From positions 5,146,001 through 5,210,000 of the forward strand of contig NZ_CP109150.1 in the NCBI RefSeq assembly GCF_035920365.1: 64,000 nt of DNA. Direction: 5' to 3'. The DNA comes from Micromonospora sp. NBC_01740. GTDB lineage: Bacteria > Actinomycetota > Actinomycetes > Mycobacteriales > Micromonosporaceae. Under the pieces are notes generated by a model. That model worked only from the letters and a program-made list of their open reading frames with translations, did no database searches and was not told the origin of the DNA. A program made the translations under genes and the position numbers. This document shows, piece by piece, positions 32,829 through 41,763 of the stretch (the stretch's first letter is position 1; the number at the start of each line of letters is the position of its first letter).

Positions 32829-33310
32829 CCGCCTACCCGAGCGTGAACCCGAATCTCGACCTCGTCCTGGAGCGCACCGTCGACGTCGCGCCCGAGCTGG
32901 TCTGGAAGGCCTGGACCACGCCCGAGCTGATCGTGCAGTGGTTCGCCCCGCGGCCCTGGTCGACCTCGTCCTGCGAGATCGACCTCCAGCCCGGCGGCAG
33001 GTTCAACACGGTGATGCGCTCGCCCGAGGGCGAGGAGTACCCGAGCACCGGCTGCATCCTGGTCGTCGAGGAGGGCTCGACGCTGATCTTCACCTCGGGG
33101 CTGGGCCCCGGCTTCCGCCCCCAGGTGGTCAGCGACGACCTCCCGTTCACCGCGATCATCAAGCTCGAGCCCACCGGCACCGGCACGAAGTACACGGCCA
33201 CCGCGATCCACGCCGACGCCGCGGCGAAGAAGTCGCACGAGGAGATGGGCTTCGCCGAGGGCTGGAGCGCCGCGCTGGACCAGCTGATCGAGGTCGTCAA
33301 GGGCCTCTGA
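32825..33310 (+). CDS. SRPBCC (AHSA1-like) domain protein
   Basis: A 161-residue protein with one START-like hydrophobic-pocket domain: [20 protein letters not shown] at the N-terminus, [26 protein letters not shown]-like mid strands and the C-terminal helix [20 protein letters not shown]. Such proteins bind lipophilic ligands or assist Hsp90; this subgroup is usually paired with the ArsR regulator, as here. The ligand is unknown. Confidence 0.85.
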   Translation: MTAYPSVNPNLDLVLERTVDVAPELVWKAWTTPELIVQWFAPRPWSTSSCEIDLQPGGRFNTVMRSPEGEEYPSTGCILVVEEGSTLIFTSGLGPGFRPQVVSDDLPFTAIIKLEPTGTGTKYTATAIHADAAAKKSHEEMGFAEGWSAALDQLIEVVKGL

Positions 33311-33317
33311 CGGACGC

Positions 33318-33396
33318 GGCGACGGGATGCGGGCCCCGCCGTACGGACCGGCCGCCGAGCCGGGGGCACGACCGGCTGGTCCCGCATCCCGTCGCC
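33318..33396. terminator. long hairpin between convergent genes
   Basis: GGCGACGGGATGCGGG (33318-33333) and CCCGCATCCCGTCGCC (33381-33396) pair perfectly over 16 bases around a 47-base GC-rich, self-structured centre. It lies between the SRPBCC gene and the dioxygenase gene, whose 3' ends face each other. Confidence 0.6.
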
Positions 33397-33451
33397 CCGC
33401 CGGGGCCGGTCGCGCAAGCCGCCAGGCAGCGGCCCACAGCGACGGCGGCCG

Positions 33452-34321
33452 TCAGATGTTGGCGGAGTCCGCCGGCACGTCGGTCGGCAGGGCGGGTGCG
33501 CCGGCCAGCGGGGCCTCCGTGCGGCAGGACGACCCCACGGTGTAGGCGGTCATCGACAGCGACCCGTACGCGTACCCGTCCACCAGCACCTCCGCGCCGT
33601 TGCCGGCGGCGCCGGCCAGGCCGGCGAGGTAGAGCAGCGGAATGAAGTGGTCCGGCGTCGGTACGGCCCGGCCGAAGTCACGGTGGGCGTCCAGCGCGGC
33701 CGCCTCGGTCGGCTCGCCGAGCATGACGTCCTTCGCCGCCTCGTCGAACCGCCGCGCCCAGTCGAAGCCCTCGTCGACCATGCGCGGGTCCACCCCCCGC
33801 AGGTTGTGCACCACGTTGCCGCTGGTCACGACGAGCACCCCGCGCTCGCGCAACGGGGCGAGCCGCGCGCCCAGGTCCAGGTGGTAGTCCAGGCCCTTGA
33901 ACGCGTTGATGCTCAACTGGACGACCGGGATGTCCGCGTCGGGAAACGCGTGGGTGAGCACCGACCAGGTGCCGTGGTCGATCCCCCACGAGTCGACGTC
34001 CGCCCCGACCCAGGTGGGGTGGACCACGTCGGCGATCTCCTCCGCCAGCTCCGGCAGGCCGGGCGCCGGGTAGCGGACGTCGAACAGCTCCGGCGGGAAG
34101 CCGTAGAAGTCGTGGATCGTCCGCGGCCGGGGCATCGCGGTGACGGCGGTGGCGCCGATGTACCAGTGGGCCGACACGACGAGGATCGCCCGGGGCCGCG
34201 GGACCGCCCGCCCGAAGGCGCGCCACGCCTGCGTGTAGCGGTTGAGTTCCAGCGCGTTCATCGGGCTTCCGTGACCGATGAACGCGGCCGGCATCACCGC
34301 CGGGACGGTCTCGCTGCTCAT
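33452..34321 (-). CDS. DODA/LigB-type extradiol ring-cleavage dioxygenase
   Basis: A 289-residue class III extradiol dioxygenase resembling 4,5-DOPA dioxygenase (YgiD). Likely metal ligands are in FIGHGSPMN (His17), VVSAHWY (His52) and the late [13 protein letters not shown]. The mid-part has [12 protein letters not shown] and [11 protein letters not shown], typical of this subgroup. The family cleaves catecholic rings with zinc or iron. No catechol pathway genes flank it, so the substrate is open. Start GTG/ATG at 34321. Confidence 0.85.
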   Translation of the reverse strand: MSSETVPAVMPAAFIGHGSPMNALELNRYTQAWRAFGRAVPRPRAILVVSAHWYIGATAVTAMPRPRTIHDFYGFPPELFDVRYPAPGLPELAEEIADVVHPTWVGADVDSWGIDHGTWSVLTHAFPDADIPVVQLSINAFKGLDYHLDLGARLAPLRERGVLVVTSGNVVHNLRGVDPRMVDEGFDWARRFDEAAKDVMLGEPTEAAALDAHRDFGRAVPTPDHFIPLLYLAGLAGAAGNGAEVLVDGYAYGSLSMTAYTVGSSCRTEAPLAGAPALPTDVPADSANI

Positions 34322-34388
34322 GCTGCTCCCCCAGGCTCACGGTGAGGCGAGCGTAACCGCTGTCGCGGGGAGCCGCCGGTCATCGCCG

Positions 34389-34607
34389 TCAGTCGGACAC
34401 CTCGCGCCAGGCGGGGTGGTTGCCGCGCCACGCGCCGGCCAGAATGACCGCCGACGTCCGACCGGGGCACTCCTGCACCCGGGAGCGGCCTGACTCGCCG
34501 CCGATCCGTACCTGTACGTCCCATCGCTGCCCGTCGGTACGGATGTACACGTCCCGACGCCCACGCTGCGACGTGTCGCCGTTCCACCAGTGTTCTTCGA
34601 CCCTCAC
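34389..34607 (-). CDS. small hypothetical protein
   Basis: A protein of about 72 residues starting VRVEEHWWNGDTSQ, with DVYIRTDGQRWDVQVRIGG and a final NHPAWREVS. It looks like a small beta-rich domain and contains one cysteine (QECPG). I do not know a function. GTG 34607 lies eight bases after TATACG on the same strand, compatible with a leaderless message; a longer in-frame start at 34643 is possible. Confidence 0.5.
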   Translation of the reverse strand: MRVEEHWWNGDTSQRGRRDVYIRTDGQRWDVQVRIGGESGRSRVQECPGRTSAVILAGAWRGNHPAWREVSD

Positions 34608-34684
34608 CCCGCGACCGTATAGCAGTTCGTCCGTGGACGACACGGCCGGTGTCGGTCAAGACCACCCCTGGGTGGGGTCACCGG

Positions 34685-35287
34685 TCAGGCGGACTCCCCC
34701 GGCGCCAGGTGGCGGTAGCCGGGCACGGTCTCGGCGAACCAGCCGTTCACGCTGGTCAGGCCGCGCTCGTTGAGCTGCGCGTCGTGGATCGGGAACACCC
34801 GCTCGGCCCCGACGGCGGTGGCGAAGTCGATCGCCTCGGTGAGCTTCAGCCAGGAGGCCTGCGCCGGGACCAGCAGCGTCTCGACCGGCCGGTCCGGCCG
34901 GTGCAGCGAGTCGCCCGGGTGGTAGACCGCGTCGCCGACGAGGTAGCCCAGGTTGGCGCAGTCGGGCTGGCCGCCGTGGATGGCGGCGTGCCGACCGCCG
35001 AGCGCGGTCACGGTGAGGCCGGCGGCGGTGAACCGCTCGCCGGCGCCGACCCTGGTCACGGACAGCGGCGCCAGGTCGGGCAGGACGGCGCCCTGCGGGG
35101 CGAAGACCGGCACGCCGAGACCCGCCAACCGGAGCACGTCGACGTGGTCGGTGTGCTCGTGGGTGACGAGGACGGCGTCCGCGCCGGCCAGGGCCCGCGG
35201 CTCGCTCCAGGTGCCGGGGTCGATGACCAGCACGCCGCCGTCGTGCTCCAGCCGGACGCAGGAGTGGGTGAACTTGGTCAGCCGCAT
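34685..35287 (-). CDS. metallo-beta-lactamase-fold hydrolase (UlaG-like)
   Basis: A 200-residue hydrolase with TKFTHSCVRLEHDG at the N-terminus, the metal motif THEHTDHVD, a central GGRHAAIHGG, YHPGDSLH and the final FPIHDAQLNERG. This pattern fits the UlaG/RomA-like group that acts on phosphodiester or lactone substrates. No adjacent gene explains its role. It is divergent from the LLM-hemerythrin gene. Confidence 0.8.
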   Translation of the reverse strand: MRLTKFTHSCVRLEHDGGVLVIDPGTWSEPRALAGADAVLVTHEHTDHVDVLRLAGLGVPVFAPQGAVLPDLAPLSVTRVGAGERFTAAGLTVTALGGRHAAIHGGQPDCANLGYLVGDAVYHPGDSLHRPDRPVETLLVPAQASWLKLTEAIDFATAVGAERVFPIHDAQLNERGLTSVNGWFAETVPGYRHLAPGESA

Positions 35288-35334
35288 CCGGCGACCGTAC
35301 GCCGGTGGCAGCGCCCCGTGTGCCCGGCGGCGGG

Positions 35335-35351
35335 CGGCACGGGCCGTGCCG
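35335..35351. promoter_or_regulatory. 17-bp palindrome in divergent intergenic region
   Basis: CGGCACGG-G-CCGTGCCG is a perfect palindrome with one central base, between the divergent 35287 and 35451 starts. It could be an operator; in GC-rich DNA such short palindromes also arise by chance. Confidence 0.3.
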
Positions 35352-35450
35352 GAGGGTGGCGGCGGCCCGCCTTCCCGGCCGGTTTCGCCGGACGGCCCGG
35401 AGACCGTCCCGGGCCACGTGAGAGGCTGCGGGGCGGAAGGGAGTACCGAG

Positions 35451-37052
35451 ATGGGCGACTACGGCCACCCACTGGCCTTCGGGGCGTTCCTGACGCCCGG
35501 CAACGCCGAGCCCGGGCGGGTGGTGGGCCTCGCCGTGCTGGCCGAGCAGGTCGGGTTCGACCTGGTCACCTTCCAGGACCACCCGTACCAGCCCGCGTTC
35601 CTCGACACGTGGACGCTGATGAGCTTCGTGGCGGCCCGGACCGGCACGGTGCGGCTGGCCGCCAACGTGACGAACCTGCCGCTGCGCCCGCCGGCCGTCC
35701 TGGCCCGCAGCGTGGCGAGTCTCGATCTGCTCAGCGGTGGCCGGGTGGAGCTCGGCCTGGGCGCCGGCGCGTTCTGGGAGGCCATCGAGGCGATGGGCGG
35801 GCGCCGGCTCTCCCCCGGGCAGGGCGTGCGGGCCCTGACCGAGGCGATCGACGTCATCCGCCAGGTCTGGGACGTCGGGGCGCGCGGCGGCGTCCGGGTC
35901 GACGGCGAGTTCCACCGGGTGGTGGGCGCGAAGCGGGGCCCCGCGCCCGCCCACGACGTGGGCATCTGGCTCGGCGCGTACAAGCCGCGGATGCTGGCGT
36001 TGACCGGGAGCCGGGCCGACGGGTGGCTGCCGTCGCTGGGCTACCTGCAACCAGGCGACCTGGGCAGGGGCAACACGATCATCGACGACGCCGCGCGGGA
36101 GGCCGGCCGCGATCCGGCCGACGTGCGCCGCCTGCTCAACGTCACCGGTCGCTTCGCCCCCGTCGGCCGGGGACCACTGGACGGCCCCGCCGAGCAGTGG
36201 GCCGAGGAACTGGCCGACCTCGCGCTCAGCGACGGGATCAGCACCTTCATCCTGGGCAGCGACGACCCGGAGGACCTGCGGCGCTTCGCCGCCGAGGTCG
36301 CCCCCGCCGTACGCGAACTCGTGGCCGGCGAGCGCGCGGCCGGCGCCGCTGCCGCCGTGACCCCGGCGACGCCCGAAGCCGGCGGGGCGCGGGCGACACC
36401 CGGGAGCGCCGGGGCGCAGCCGCCGCCCGCTCCCCGTCCGCCCGCCGGCGCGGGGTCCTTCGCCGTCGTCCCGACGCCCGACGACGGCGTGCGCCGCAGC
36501 GCGATCCGGGTCTGGGACGAGGCCACGCGCCCCACCGGCCCCGCGCCCGACCCGGCACGCACCTACAGCCCGCACGACCAGGCCGGCGCCCAGCACCTGA
36601 TCGACGTGCACGACGGGCTACGCGCCGAGCTGACCCGGCTGTACGACCTGGTGGAGCAGGTGGGCGCCGGGCTGGTCGACGCGGGCACGGCCCGCTCCCA
36701 CATCAACACCATGACCATCCGGCAGAACAAGTGGACCCTGGGCACGTACTGCGAGTCGTACTGCCGGGTCGTCACCACCCACCACACGCTGGAGGACCGG
36801 GGGATCTTCCCGCACCTGCGCCGGGGCGACGACCGCCTCGGCCCGGTGCTGGACCGGCTGGAGCAGGAGCACCACGCCATCCACGACGTGCTGGAACGCG
36901 TCGACCGGGCGCTGGTCGCGTTCGTCTCCGTCGCCGACGGGATGGCCGAGCTGCGCGCGGCGGTCGACCTGCTCAGCGACACGCTGCTGTCCCACCTCGC
37001 CTACGAGGAACGCGAGCTCGTCGAGCCGATCGCCCGGCTCGGCCTGAACTGA
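35451..37052 (+). CDS. LLM-class F420-type oxidoreductase fused to a hemerythrin domain
   Basis: A 533-residue two-domain protein. Residues 1-290 are a luciferase-like TIM barrel of the F420-dependent type: FGAFLTPGN, QDHPYQPAFLDTW, RLAANVTNLPLRPPAVLARS, GRVELGLGAG. After a Pro/Ala-rich linker (about 295-360) comes a hemerythrin HHE-like domain with iron-ligand candidates in LIDVHDGLRAEL, THHTLEDRGIFP, EQEHHAIHDVLE and HLAYEERELVEP. Such a fusion could couple F420 chemistry to oxygen or NO sensing at a di-iron site. ATG 35451 has GGGAG seven bases upstream. Confidence 0.82.
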   Translation: MGDYGHPLAFGAFLTPGNAEPGRVVGLAVLAEQVGFDLVTFQDHPYQPAFLDTWTLMSFVAARTGTVRLAANVTNLPLRPPAVLARSVASLDLLSGGRVELGLGAGAFWEAIEAMGGRRLSPGQGVRALTEAIDVIRQVWDVGARGGVRVDGEFHRVVGAKRGPAPAHDVGIWLGAYKPRMLALTGSRADGWLPSLGYLQPGDLGRGNTIIDDAAREAGRDPADVRRLLNVTGRFAPVGRGPLDGPAEQWAEELADLALSDGISTFILGSDDPEDLRRFAAEVAPAVRELVAGERAAGAAAAVTPATPEAGGARATPGSAGAQPPPAPRPPAGAGSFAVVPTPDDGVRRSAIRVWDEATRPTGPAPDPARTYSPHDQAGAQHLIDVHDGLRAELTRLYDLVEQVGAGLVDAGTARSHINTMTIRQNKWTLGTYCESYCRVVTTHHTLEDRGIFPHLRRGDDRLGPVLDRLEQEHHAIHDVLERVDRALVAFVSVADGMAELRAAVDLLSDTLLSHLAYEERELVEPIARLGLN

Positions 37053-37125
37053 ACCCGCCGCCCCACGGCGTGCCGGCGGATCGGAACCGAGCCCGCCGTC
37101 GCGCGGCGTGGCGGAGGATCGGGGC

Positions 37126-37557
37126 ATGCCGCGACCACCCGGGCGGGGGCACCGCCGCCTGCCGCACACCGCCGACGTCCGCATCGAGGCGTGGGCGCCG
37201 AGCCGGGAGGAGTGCGTCGCCGAGGCGGTCGCCGCGCTGGTCGGGACGTTCGTCGACCCCGCCGGGGCGCCACCGGGCCCGCAGCGGGAGTTCCGTGCGC
37301 CGGCCGGTGACGACGACGCGGACCTGCTGGTGGGCGTACTCGACGAGGTGATCTTCCGGATGGAGACGGCGGGTGAGCTGCCGCTGCGCACCGACGTGGC
37401 CGACGACGGCACCGGCGGCCTGGTGGTGCGCTGGCGCACGGCGGACACCGACGCCGTCGAGCTGGTCGGCGCGGTGCCGAAGGCCGTCTCCCTGCACGGG
37501 CTGCGCTTCGGCCCCGACGACGAGGGCTGGTGCTGCGCGGTGACGCTGGACGTGTGA
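37126..37557 (+). CDS. archease
   Basis: A 143-residue archease. Typical features are HTADVRIEAWAPSREE near residue 15, the acidic DDDADLLVGVLDEVIF, and the C-terminal VKAVSLHGLRF-like AVPKAVSLHGLRFG. Archease lets the RNA ligase RtcB turn over repeatedly by promoting guanylylation. The rtcB gene lies immediately opposite (stop codons 28 bases apart), which supports the call. ATG 37126 has GGAGG about eight bases upstream. Confidence 0.85.
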   Translation: MPRPPGRGHRRLPHTADVRIEAWAPSREECVAEAVAALVGTFVDPAGAPPGPQREFRAPAGDDDADLLVGVLDEVIFRMETAGELPLRTDVADDGTGGLVVRWRTADTDAVELVGAVPKAVSLHGLRFGPDDEGWCCAVTLDV

Positions 37558-37585
37558 GCCGCCGCGCCCCGCCCCGCGCCGCCCC

Positions 37586-39004
37586 TCAGCCCTTGACCAC
37601 GCCGAGCGGGACCAGGCGGGCCACCTTGCGGCACAGTCCGGCGCCCTCGGCGGCGGCCACCACCGCCGAGACGTCCTTGTACGCCGCCGGCATCTCCTCG
37701 GCCAGGCCGCGCCGGGACGCCCCGCGAACCGCGATGTCCCGCGCCTCCAACTGGGCACGCGGGTCCAGCCCGCGCTCCGACCGCACGGCCTGCTTGCGGC
37801 TCTGCACCCGGCCGGCCCCGTGGCAGGTGGACGCGAAGGCCGGCGCCCCCGGCACGCCGGTGAGCACGTACGAGCCGGTGCCCATGGAGCCGGGGATCAG
37901 CACCGGCTGGCCCACGTCCCGCAGGTCGTCGGGCAGGTCGTCGTGGCCGGGCGGCAGCGCGCGGGTGGCCCCCTTGCGGTGCACGCACAGCGCGCGGCGC
38001 GCGCCGTCGACGCCGTGCGTCTCGATCTTCGCGAGGTTGTGCGAGATGTCGTAGACCAGGTCGAGCCGGCTGCCGGTGACCCGGGCGAAGACCTTCCGGG
38101 CGGCGTCGGTCAGCAGTTGCCGGTTCGCCCGGGCGTAGTTGGCGGCGGCGGCCATCGCGCCCAGGTAGGCGCGGCCCTCGGCGGAGGAGACCGGGGCGCA
38201 GGCGAGCTGGCGGTCCGGCACCTCGATGCCGTGGCGGGCCATCACCTTCTCCATCTGCCGCACGTAGTCGGTGCAGATCTGGTGACCCAGCCCCCGGGAG
38301 CCGCAGTGGATCATCACGCAGACCTGGCCGGGGCGCAGCCCGAAGGCGGTGGCGGCGGTGTCGTCGTACACCTCCTCGACGGCCTGGACCTCCAGGAAGT
38401 GGTTGCCGGAGCCGAGGCTGCCGACCTGGCGCGCGCCGCGCTCGATCGCCCGCTCGCTGACCCGCGCCGGATCGGCGTCGCCGACGGCCCCGGCGTCCTC
38501 GCAGCGGTGCAGGTCCCGCTCGACGCCGAAGCCGCGCTCCACGGCGTAGCGGGAGCCGCCGCGCAGCACCGCGTCGAGTTCCGCGCGATTCGACAGGTGC
38601 CACACCGCGCCCCGGCCCATGCCGCGTGGGGTCGCCTCGCCCAGCCCGTCCATCAGCGCGTCGAGGCGGGGCCGCAGCCCGTCGCGGTCGAGGTCGGCGG
38701 CGAGCAGCCGGACGCCACAGGAGATGTCGAAGCCCACCCCGCCGGGCGAGACCACGCCGCCGTTCGCGACGTCGGTGGCGGCCACCCCGCCGATCGGAAA
38801 CCCGTAGCCCCAGTGCACGTCGGGCATGGCGTACGAGGCGTCGACGATGCCGGGCAGCGTGGCGACGTTCGCGACCTGCTCCAGCGACCTGTCCTCCCCG
38901 GCGTCGGGCAGCAGGGACCGGGACGCGAACACCACCCCCGGCACCCGCATCGGGTCGTGCCGGTCGATCCGGAAGCGGTACGGCGACTCCTCGACCAGCT
39001 CCAT
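37586..39004 (-). CDS. rtcB: RNA-splicing ligase RtcB
   Basis: A 472-residue RtcB, which joins RNA 2',3'-cyclic phosphate or 3'-phosphate ends to 5'-OH ends using GTP and Mn2+. Visible motifs: [30 protein letters not shown] (metal Asp and Cys), [33 protein letters not shown] and [12 protein letters not shown] with the guanylylated histidine. Length is normal for the family. It is convergent with archease. In bacteria RtcB repairs tRNA or rRNA cut by stress toxins; no regulator of the RtcR type is present here. Confidence 0.93.
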   Translation of the reverse strand: MELVEESPYRFRIDRHDPMRVPGVVFASRSLLPDAGEDRSLEQVANVATLPGIVDASYAMPDVHWGYGFPIGGVAATDVANGGVVSPGGVGFDISCGVRLLAADLDRDGLRPRLDALMDGLGEATPRGMGRGAVWHLSNRAELDAVLRGGSRYAVERGFGVERDLHRCEDAGAVGDADPARVSERAIERGARQVGSLGSGNHFLEVQAVEEVYDDTAATAFGLRPGQVCVMIHCGSRGLGHQICTDYVRQMEKVMARHGIEVPDRQLACAPVSSAEGRAYLGAMAAAANYARANRQLLTDAARKVFARVTGSRLDLVYDISHNLAKIETHGVDGARRALCVHRKGATRALPPGHDDLPDDLRDVGQPVLIPGSMGTGSYVLTGVPGAPAFASTCHGAGRVQSRKQAVRSERGLDPRAQLEARDIAVRGASRRGLAEEMPAAYKDVSAVVAAAEGAGLCRKVARLVPLGVVKG

Positions 39005-39032
39005 TCCCGGCGGCTACCCGAGCGGACGGCCC

Positions 39033-39647
39033 TTACACCCGCTCGCCGGCCGCCGGCCGCCGCATCGCCCAGACGTCGGGCCCGCCGGCGGGCACCCGGG
39101 CCTGGCCGGTCACCGAGAAGCCCAGCCGCCGGTAGAACCGCACGTTCGGCTCCGACGAGGTCTCCAACACGGCGGGCAGGCCGGCCCGGTCGGCCTCAAC
39201 CAGGCCGGGCCGCAGCACCCGGGCCCCCAGCCCTCGGCCCTGGGCGGTCCGGCGCACGCCGACGGTGGCGAGCAGGAACGCCGGCTCGGCCGACCGCAGG
39301 GAGGCGCAGGCGGCGTCGGCGGCGTGCAGCGCCGGCTGCCGGTCGCCGGCAAGTTCGGCGTTGCGGGCCGCGACGGCGGCCCAGACCTCGTCCGGCACCG
39401 GCCGGTCCGGGCGCAGCCAGACCGCCACCGCCGCCAGCCGGCCGTCGGCGTCCATCGCCGCCCAGACGTCGCCATAGGGCAGTCCGACGGCGGCGACGGT
39501 GCCGGCGAACATCGCCCCCAGCCGCTCCCGGTGCCGGTCGGCGGCGACCGTCCAGGCCATCCAGGGGTACCCGTCGAAGGCGTCGGCGAGCACGTCGGCC
39601 GCCTCGGCTGTCGACTCCGGCCCGATCCGGCGTACGTCGAACTCCAT
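39033..39647 (-). CDS. GNAT family N-acetyltransferase
   Basis: A 204-residue acetyltransferase. The acetyl-CoA site is in LATVGVRRTAQGRGLGARVL (about residues 135-155) followed by LETSSEPNVRFYRRLGF, standard for GNAT motifs A and B. ATG 39647 has GGGAGG six bases upstream, preferred to an in-frame start at 39686. It lies just upstream of rtcB on the same strand (28 bases) and may share its transcript. The substrate is unknown. Confidence 0.85.
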   Translation of the reverse strand: MEFDVRRIGPESTAEAADVLADAFDGYPWMAWTVAADRHRERLGAMFAGTVAAVGLPYGDVWAAMDADGRLAAVAVWLRPDRPVPDEVWAAVAARNAELAGDRQPALHAADAACASLRSAEPAFLLATVGVRRTAQGRGLGARVLRPGLVEADRAGLPAVLETSSEPNVRFYRRLGFSVTGQARVPAGGPDVWAMRRPAAGERV

Positions 39648-39737
39648 GCCGTCCTCCCGGGGATGCTCGGCGCAGCGCGCGATCATCGCACGGTGCGCCG
39701 ACTTGCGCGCGGAAATATCGGATCAGTTCCGCTCGAC

Positions 39738-39779
39738 GGCCACGGCCACGGCCACGGCCACGGGCAGGGGCAGGGGCAG
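39738..39779. repeat. hexanucleotide repeats (GGCCAC)4 (GGGCAG)3
   Basis: Four perfect GGCCAC units (39738-39761) are followed directly by three perfect GGGCAG units (39762-39779), between the GNAT start and the antiporter stop. Such a simple repeat can change length by slippage. Confidence 0.9.
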
Positions 39780-39819
39780 GTCTGGGCCGCCGTAGCGCGG
39801 GGCCGGTGGGCCCTGCCGC

Positions 39820-41160
39820 TCATGGCCGGTCCTCGCCATGCCTCCTCCCCGTCCCGTCCTCGCCTGGCCCCTCCGCAGGCGTGGGCTGGCCGGCGGCCGC
39901 CTGGTCGGCACGTCGCGAAGGCGGGACCGTCGACCGCCGAGCCCGCCGGATCCGGTGCAGCACCCCGTGCCAGGCCGGCGCCTCGCGGGCGTCGTCGAAC
40001 GCCCGGGCGACCACGACGTCGGTCGAGGAGTGCGCCAGGATCGAGATGACGATCGTCAGGGCGACCAGGTGGAACACCTCGTCGCCGGCGGCGATACCGG
40101 ACTCCAGCACCAGCAGCCCGTAGACCACCGAGGCGAAGCCCTTCGGCCCGAACCACATGGCGGCGGCCTGTTCCCGCAGGCCCAGTCCCGAGCCGAGGAA
40201 CGAGACCCACAACGCGACCGGTCGGGCGACCACGATCGCCAGCACGGCGAACGCCCAGCCGGTCCAGGAGATCTCCCCGAGAAACTCCACCGAGATCAGC
40301 GCCCCGAACACCAGCAGTGCGGCCAGCTTCAACAGTTCGGCGACGTTCTCCCCGAAGTGCTCGAACGCCGCCCGCTGCCGCGGCCCGAAGGTGGCCACGG
40401 TGATCCCGGCGGCGAACGCGGCCAGGAACAGGTTGCCGTGGGTGGCCTTACCCAGCGCCAGCACCAGCAGGCCGATCGCCATCCCGTTCAACGGGGCGTA
40501 CGCCGTCGACGCGGCGAACCAGCGCGTCCGTTCCAACGCGATCGCCAGCAGCGGTACCAGCACCCCGATCAGCAGTCCGATCGCCAGCTCACCAACCAAC
40601 TCCCCCAGGTGCAGGTCGTCCGAGCCGGCCGCCACCGCCAGGAGCACCACCACGAACGGCAGGGCCAGGCCGTCGTTGACGCCGGACTCCACGTTGAGCA
40701 GGTGCCGCAACCGCGCCGGCACCTTCTCGTTGCCGACCAGCGCAGCGGCGAACACCGGATCGGTCGGGGCGAGGACGGCCCCGACCAGCAGCGCCTCCGG
40801 CCAGTCCAGACCGGCCACGTAGTGGGCCAGCACTGCCGTCACCAACAGGGTCAGCGGCAGGCCCCAGCCCAACGCCCGTCCGGGCAACCGCCACGCCGAG
40901 CGCAGGTCGGCCCAGCCCACCCGCATGCCGTCGGTGAACAGCACGGCGAACAGGGCCAGCTCCGCCAGCTCGGCCACGATCGGCGAGTCGGCCCGCAGGT
41001 GCAGCACGCCGCCGGTGTCTTCACCCAACAGGAAACCGGCGGCCAGGAACAGCACCGCCGTGGACAGGATGGTGCGGTGGGCCAGCGCCGACACGAGCAC
41101 GGCAGCCAGCAGGACGGCGGCGAAAGACAGCAGCAGCACGGGGAGGCCTTCCGAGGGCAC
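39820..41160 (-). CDS. Na+/H+ antiporter, CPA1 (NhaP-like) family
   Basis: A 446-residue inner-membrane antiporter with about 12 hydrophobic segments. The core transport motif LAPTDPVFAAAL and, after a short loop, LLNVESGVNDGLALP (the Asn-Asp pair that binds cations in CPA1) are present, as is GPKGFASVVYG late in the chain. The C-terminal 60 residues are hydrophilic and cytoplasmic. Start GTG 41160; a GTG at 41139 with GGAAGG upstream is an alternative. Confidence 0.88.
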   Translation of the reverse strand: MPSEGLPVLLLSFAAVLLAAVLVSALAHRTILSTAVLFLAAGFLLGEDTGGVLHLRADSPIVAELAELALFAVLFTDGMRVGWADLRSAWRLPGRALGWGLPLTLLVTAVLAHYVAGLDWPEALLVGAVLAPTDPVFAAALVGNEKVPARLRHLLNVESGVNDGLALPFVVVLLAVAAGSDDLHLGELVGELAIGLLIGVLVPLLAIALERTRWFAASTAYAPLNGMAIGLLVLALGKATHGNLFLAAFAAGITVATFGPRQRAAFEHFGENVAELLKLAALLVFGALISVEFLGEISWTGWAFAVLAIVVARPVALWVSFLGSGLGLREQAAAMWFGPKGFASVVYGLLVLESGIAAGDEVFHLVALTIVISILAHSSTDVVVARAFDDAREAPAWHGVLHRIRRARRSTVPPSRRADQAAAGQPTPAEGPGEDGTGRRHGEDRP

Positions 41161-41385
41161 GGGTCATCACGGTGCCGACCAGACTTCCCGGCGCTCCACA
41201 GATCCCGGCGATCATACCGGCGGTCCGCACGCCGACGCACCGGATGTACCCGCGCCTCCCGGGCCGGCCGTCCCCTGCTGCTGATCCTGCTGATGTCGCC
41301 GGGCGGATCGGCCCGCTGACGCTGGCGGCGCCGGCGCTGCGGGAACGGACCCACCGTTTCAAAATGCCCGGGGAGAGGACGATCG

Positions 41386-41663
41386 TTGGCTGAGCCGCAG
41401 ACCGAACCGGTGGTGGTCATCGGGTTGGGCCGCTTCGGAAGCGCCCTGGCCCTCGAACCGACGAGCCGGACACCGAGGTGCTGGGCATCGGCAGCCGACC
41501 CAGGGGACGTCCGGTCCATGTCCGGCCGGCTGTCCCACGTCACCACCGCCGACTCCACGGACATCGAGGCGCTACGGCAGCTCGGCTCGCCGACTCCCAC
41601 CGCGCGGTCGTGGCCATCGGAACCGACGTCGACAACGTGGATCGCTTCGCCGGCGCCGGATAA
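41386..41663 (+). pseudogene. TrkA-N (KTN) domain remnant, multiply frameshifted
   Basis: Remains of a K+ channel/uptake regulator of the TrkA type. The first frame gives EPVVVIGLGRFGSALALE (nucleotide-binding GxGxxG), then the match moves to another frame (EVLGI), back to the first for MSGRLSHVTTADSTDIEAL, then to a further frame for ADSHRAVVAIGTDVD. At least three shifts and a missing C-terminus make it a pseudogene. It lies beyond the antiporter start on the opposite strand. Confidence 0.7.
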
Positions 41664-41763
41664 ACCGCACCGTTCCCACGCGTGACGCGGCGCAGTACGC
41701 TGAGGACGGTGCGCCGGGAAGCCTGGTCGGCAGTCGTGACACGTCGTCGACCGGAGGCATCCC

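Noticed and set aside
33311..33451. CRISPR or small RNA at the long hairpin
   Set aside because: One inverted repeat only, between convergent genes; a bidirectional terminator explains it.
39820..41319. Plus-strand frame opposite the antiporter
   Set aside because: It is an antisense shadow of a membrane protein gene.
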